From Phycisphaerales bacterium (lineage in GTDB: Bacteria > Planctomycetota > Phycisphaerae > Sedimentisphaerales > Anaerobacaceae), in assembly GCA_011057845.1 (NCBI GenBank), contig DSDB01000288.1:1-7751 (forward strand): a stretch of DNA of 7,751 bases. Reading direction: 5' to 3'. The position numbers and the translations under genes are program-made. Below the pieces are notes generated by a model. The model saw only the letters and a program-made list of their open reading frames with translations, was not told where the DNA came from and searched no databases. Each line of letters starts with the position of its first letter. The first letter of the stretch is position 1. Below are positions 6,097 through 7,751 of the stretch, piece after piece.

Positions 6097-6480
6097 TTAG
6101 TCGGTGTGCCTGGCTTTCGCTGATTTTTGCGTGTTCACTATAATCTGGGCGATGACACGGCTGATCTGATCGGCTTCATCGATCAACCCGTCCCAGATTT
6201 CCTGATCGGCCACACCGGCTGCCTTGAATAATCTCAACCAATAGCGGGCCTCACGAGCTTCCTTCAGGGCAATGCGATACTTGTGCACAAAGTCCGCCCT
6301 GCTCTCCGCCGCTTGGCCCTCTTCGAGATTCGCCCCGATTGACGTGCCGGCGTTCAGGAACTGGCTGGTCAGGAGCCTGGCTGTCCGAGAGTGGCTTTCG
6401 AGCCGTGCAGCCAACTTGACTATCTGGACGGCAAAGTCAAATGTCCGCCTGACTATGTCCGGTGGGTGTGCGCCGGCCAT
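6097..6480 (-). CDS. Four-helix-bundle protein (23S rRNA intervening-sequence protein type)
   Basis: The 127-residue protein matches the four-helix-bundle family first described as an ORF inside 23S rRNA intervening sequences (TIGR02436-like). The core block is nearly canonical: QFLNAGTSIGANLEEG (40-55), then AAESRADFVHKYRIALKEA (57-75) and ARYWLRLF (78-85). An N-terminal helix (about 9-28) and a C-terminal helix (about 97-118, EIWDGLIDEADQISRVIAQI) complete the bundle. Members usually form small oligomers and some resemble the Avd accessory protein of diversity-generating retroelements. No reverse transcriptase, template repeat or rRNA is in this window, so neither role is supported. The start ATG (6478-6480) has AAGGG (6488-6492) at 7 bases. 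The stop is TAA at 6097-6099. It sits between the LeuB-type gene (45 bases) and the GTPase gene, bracketed by A-rich inverted tracts that suggest it arrived as a small cassette. The function is unknown. Confidence 0.9.
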   Translation of the reverse strand: MAGAHPPDIVRRTFDFAVQIVKLAARLESHSRTARLLTSQFLNAGTSIGANLEEGQAAESRADFVHKYRIALKEAREARYWLRLFKAAGVADQEIWDGLIDEADQISRVIAQIIVNTQKSAKARHTD

Positions 6481-6484
6481 TATT

Positions 6485-6519
6485 TTACCCTTTTACATTT
6501 TACTTTTTACTTTTTACTT
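6485..6519. repeat. Heptamer tandem repeat, right bracket of the four-helix-bundle gene
   Basis: Read on the minus strand from 6519, the units are AAGTAAA three times (6513-6519, 6506-6512, 6499-6505), then ATGTAAA (6492-6498) and a degraded AGGGTAA. The last unit supplies the ribosome binding site of the four-helix-bundle gene. The outer 10 bases (6510-6519) are the inverse of 6050-6059. Confidence 0.8.
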
Positions 6520-6525
6520 GTTCGC

Positions 6526-7611
6526 CTATCCGGCGACTTTTTGTGCGACCAGGTCGCCCACCTCGGCTGTTGAGTAGCCCATCTTGCCGGCCGCCAGGCT
6601 CTTGAGCTTGTTGGCCGTGACGAACTTGACACTGTCTTCGATCGCCTTGCCCGCCGGTTCCTGGCCGAGGTGTTCGAGCATCATCCCCGCCGCGCAGATC
6701 GCCGCCAGCGGGTTGATGACGCCCTTGCCGGTGTACTTCGGGGCGCTGCCGCCGATGGGTTCGAACATGCTGACGCCCTCGGGATTGATGTTGCCGCCAG
6801 CCGCGATGCCCATGCCGCCCTGTATCATGGCGCCCAGGTCCGTGATGATGTCGCCGAACATGTTGCCGGTCACGAGCACGTCGAACCACTCCGGGTTCTT
6901 CACCATCCACATGCACGTCGCATCCACGTGGTAGTAATCGCGGGCGATGTCCGGGTAGTGGGCCTTGCCCATCTCGTGGAACGCCCGCTCCCACAGATCG
7001 TAGATGTACGTCAGCACGTTGGTCTTGCCGCACAGGGCCAGGGTGTTCTTGTCGCCCTTGCCGCGGGCCTTCTTGCCGTGCTTGTGGGTATATTCGAAGG
7101 CGTACTTGAGGCAGCGGTCCACCTGGAAGCGGTTGTACACGGCCGACTGCACCGCGACCTCGTGCGGCGTGCCTTTCATGGAGATACCGCCGGTGCCCGT
7201 GTAGAGATCGCCCGTGTTCTCTCGGACCACCACGAAGTCGATATCGTCCGGGCCTTTGTCCTTGAGCGGCGTATACACCCCCGGATACAGCCGGACCGGC
7301 CGCAGATTGATGTACTGATCCAGCGCAAAGCGCGCCTTGAGCAGAATCCCCTTCTCCAGTATCCCCGGCGCCACGTCCGGATGCCCGATCGCCCCCAGCA
7401 GGATGGCGTCAAACCCGCGAAGCTCGTCAAGGGCGCTATCCGGCAGCGTCTCGCCGGTCCGCTTGTACCGCTCGCCGCCGAAATCAAACTCCGTCAACTC
7501 CACCTTGAAACCAAACTTGCCGGCGGCCGCCTTGAGAACCTTAACCGCCTCGGCCGTAACCTCCGGCCCCGTCCCGTCACCAGGTATGACTGCAATCTTG
7601 TATGTCTTCAT
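6526..7611 (-). CDS. leuB: 3-isopropylmalate dehydrogenase-type beta-decarboxylating dehydrogenase
   Basis: The 361-residue protein is a full-length member of the isocitrate/isopropylmalate dehydrogenase family. LeuB oxidises and decarboxylates 3-isopropylmalate to 2-ketoisocaproate with NAD+ in leucine synthesis. Landmarks are IPGDGTGPEV (9-18), LLGAIGHPDVAPGILEKGIL (71-90), the substrate-loop Arg/Leu region LLKARFALDQYINLRPVRLY (90-109), RENTGDLYTG (130-139) with Tyr137, Lys196 in CGKTNVL, Asp230 in YHVDA, the family signature around NMFGDIITDLGAMIQGGMG (250-268) with metal ligands Asp254 and Asp258, and FEPIGGSAPKYTGKG (283-297). CGKTN replaces the more usual DKANV, and GGSAP replaces HGSAP. 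These variants are seen in the environmental LeuB branch as I recall it, so exact substrate choice (isopropylmalate, homoisocitrate or tartrate-like) is not certain. The ATG (7609-7611) has AAGGA 5 bases upstream. No leuC, leuD or leuA is in the window. It is first in the leftward series. Confidence 0.88.
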   Translation of the reverse strand: MKTYKIAVIPGDGTGPEVTAEAVKVLKAAAGKFGFKVELTEFDFGGERYKRTGETLPDSALDELRGFDAILLGAIGHPDVAPGILEKGILLKARFALDQYINLRPVRLYPGVYTPLKDKGPDDIDFVVVRENTGDLYTGTGGISMKGTPHEVAVQSAVYNRFQVDRCLKYAFEYTHKHGKKARGKGDKNTLALCGKTNVLTYIYDLWERAFHEMGKAHYPDIARDYYHVDATCMWMVKNPEWFDVLVTGNMFGDIITDLGAMIQGGMGIAAGGNINPEGVSMFEPIGGSAPKYTGKGVINPLAAICAAGMMLEHLGQEPAGKAIEDSVKFVTANKLKSLAAGKMGYSTAEVGDLVAQKVAG

Positions 7612-7633
7612 CGTTTCCTTTCTTAATTATCAA

Positions 7634-7663
7634 CCACGGATTAACACGGATTCTCACGGATTT
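7634..7663. repeat. Three tandem 10-base units NCACGGATTN
   Basis: CCACGGATTA, ACACGGATTC and TCACGGATTT follow in tandem about 20 bases upstream of the LeuB-type start. On the minus strand the word is AATCCGTG, one base from the AATCTGTG of 2531-2557. It probably belongs to a dispersed intergenic repeat. Its place in the leader could also be regulatory. Confidence 0.7.
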
Positions 7664-7751
7664 CTGTTTATTGCAGAGACGCTCCGCATCCATCGCTCGT
7701 TCTGTCACAGTACCATGCGTTTGTGCTTCAACGATCTCTCACCCAAATTGA
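7664..7751. other. Unassigned right end of the window
   Basis: No recognisable gene is present. On the minus strand one frame is open from the edge to a TGA ending at 7705 and would encode a tail NLGERSLKHKRMVL. On the plus strand an ATG at 7715 stays open to the edge but lacks a ribosome binding site. Either could be a gene fragment; neither is called. Confidence 0.4.

Noticed and set aside
6097..6480. Diversity-generating retroelement accessory protein (Avd)
   Set aside because: The fold family is similar, but no reverse transcriptase, template repeat or variable repeat is present in the window.
6670..7626. A 318-codon open frame opposite the LeuB-type gene
   Set aside because: The text is low-complexity His/Val/Arg-rich without family motifs; a shadow of the dehydrogenase.
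7705..7751. C-terminal fragment of an upstream minus-strand gene
   Set aside because: Only about 14 codons are visible and they match nothing I recognise.

Overview
The window is GC-rich, with long open frames on the antisense strands. It holds eight recognisable genes and very little non-coding DNA. The mix points to a polysaccharide-degrading bacterium of the Planctomycetota (Phycisphaerae-like) or a neighbouring PVC/candidate lineage: a secreted heparinase-like lyase, a secreted GH51 arabinofuranosidase with a binding domain, a DRG-type GTPase with a TGS domain, a Cys-rich DUF6485 protein and a four-helix-bundle (23S rRNA intervening-sequence type) protein. The taxonomic call is an inference from gene style, since no rRNA or marker phylogeny is available here.

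Left part (1-2314). A heparinase II/III-like gene, cut by the window edge, reads leftwards. It is divergent from a rightward nagB-like/nagA-like pair whose stop and start codons overlap (ATGA). A good sigma70-like promoter lies before the nagB-like gene. Together these suggest extracellular cleavage of an amino-sugar-containing polysaccharide, followed by cytoplasmic deacetylation and deamination of GlcNAc-6-P to fructose-6-P. The deacetylase is a compact form, apparently without the usual beta-sandwich.

Right part (2277-7611). Five genes all read leftwards. In transcription order they are a LeuB-type beta-decarboxylating dehydrogenase, a four-helix-bundle protein, a DRG/Obg-like GTPase with a C-terminal TGS domain, a secreted GH51 alpha-L-arabinofuranosidase, and a 66-residue DUF6485 protein. 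The last of these overlaps the 3' end of the nagA-like gene tail to tail. Gaps are 45-97 bases, so read-through is possible, but the functions do not form one pathway. The arabinofuranosidase has its own strong ribosome binding site and a perfect 12-base palindrome in its leader, suggesting separate control.

Non-coding structure. The four-helix-bundle gene is bracketed by A-rich repeats in inverted orientation (a 10-base perfect inverted match about 450 bases apart), so it may be a small inserted cassette. Two intergenic spots (2531-2557 and 7634-7663) carry tandem triplets of a related AATC(C/T)GTG word and are probably members of a dispersed intergenic repeat family. No tRNA, rRNA, CRISPR array, transposase or prophage gene was seen. 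No clearly new multi-gene system is evident. The most unusual items are the bracketed cassette, the compact deacetylase and the candidate operator.
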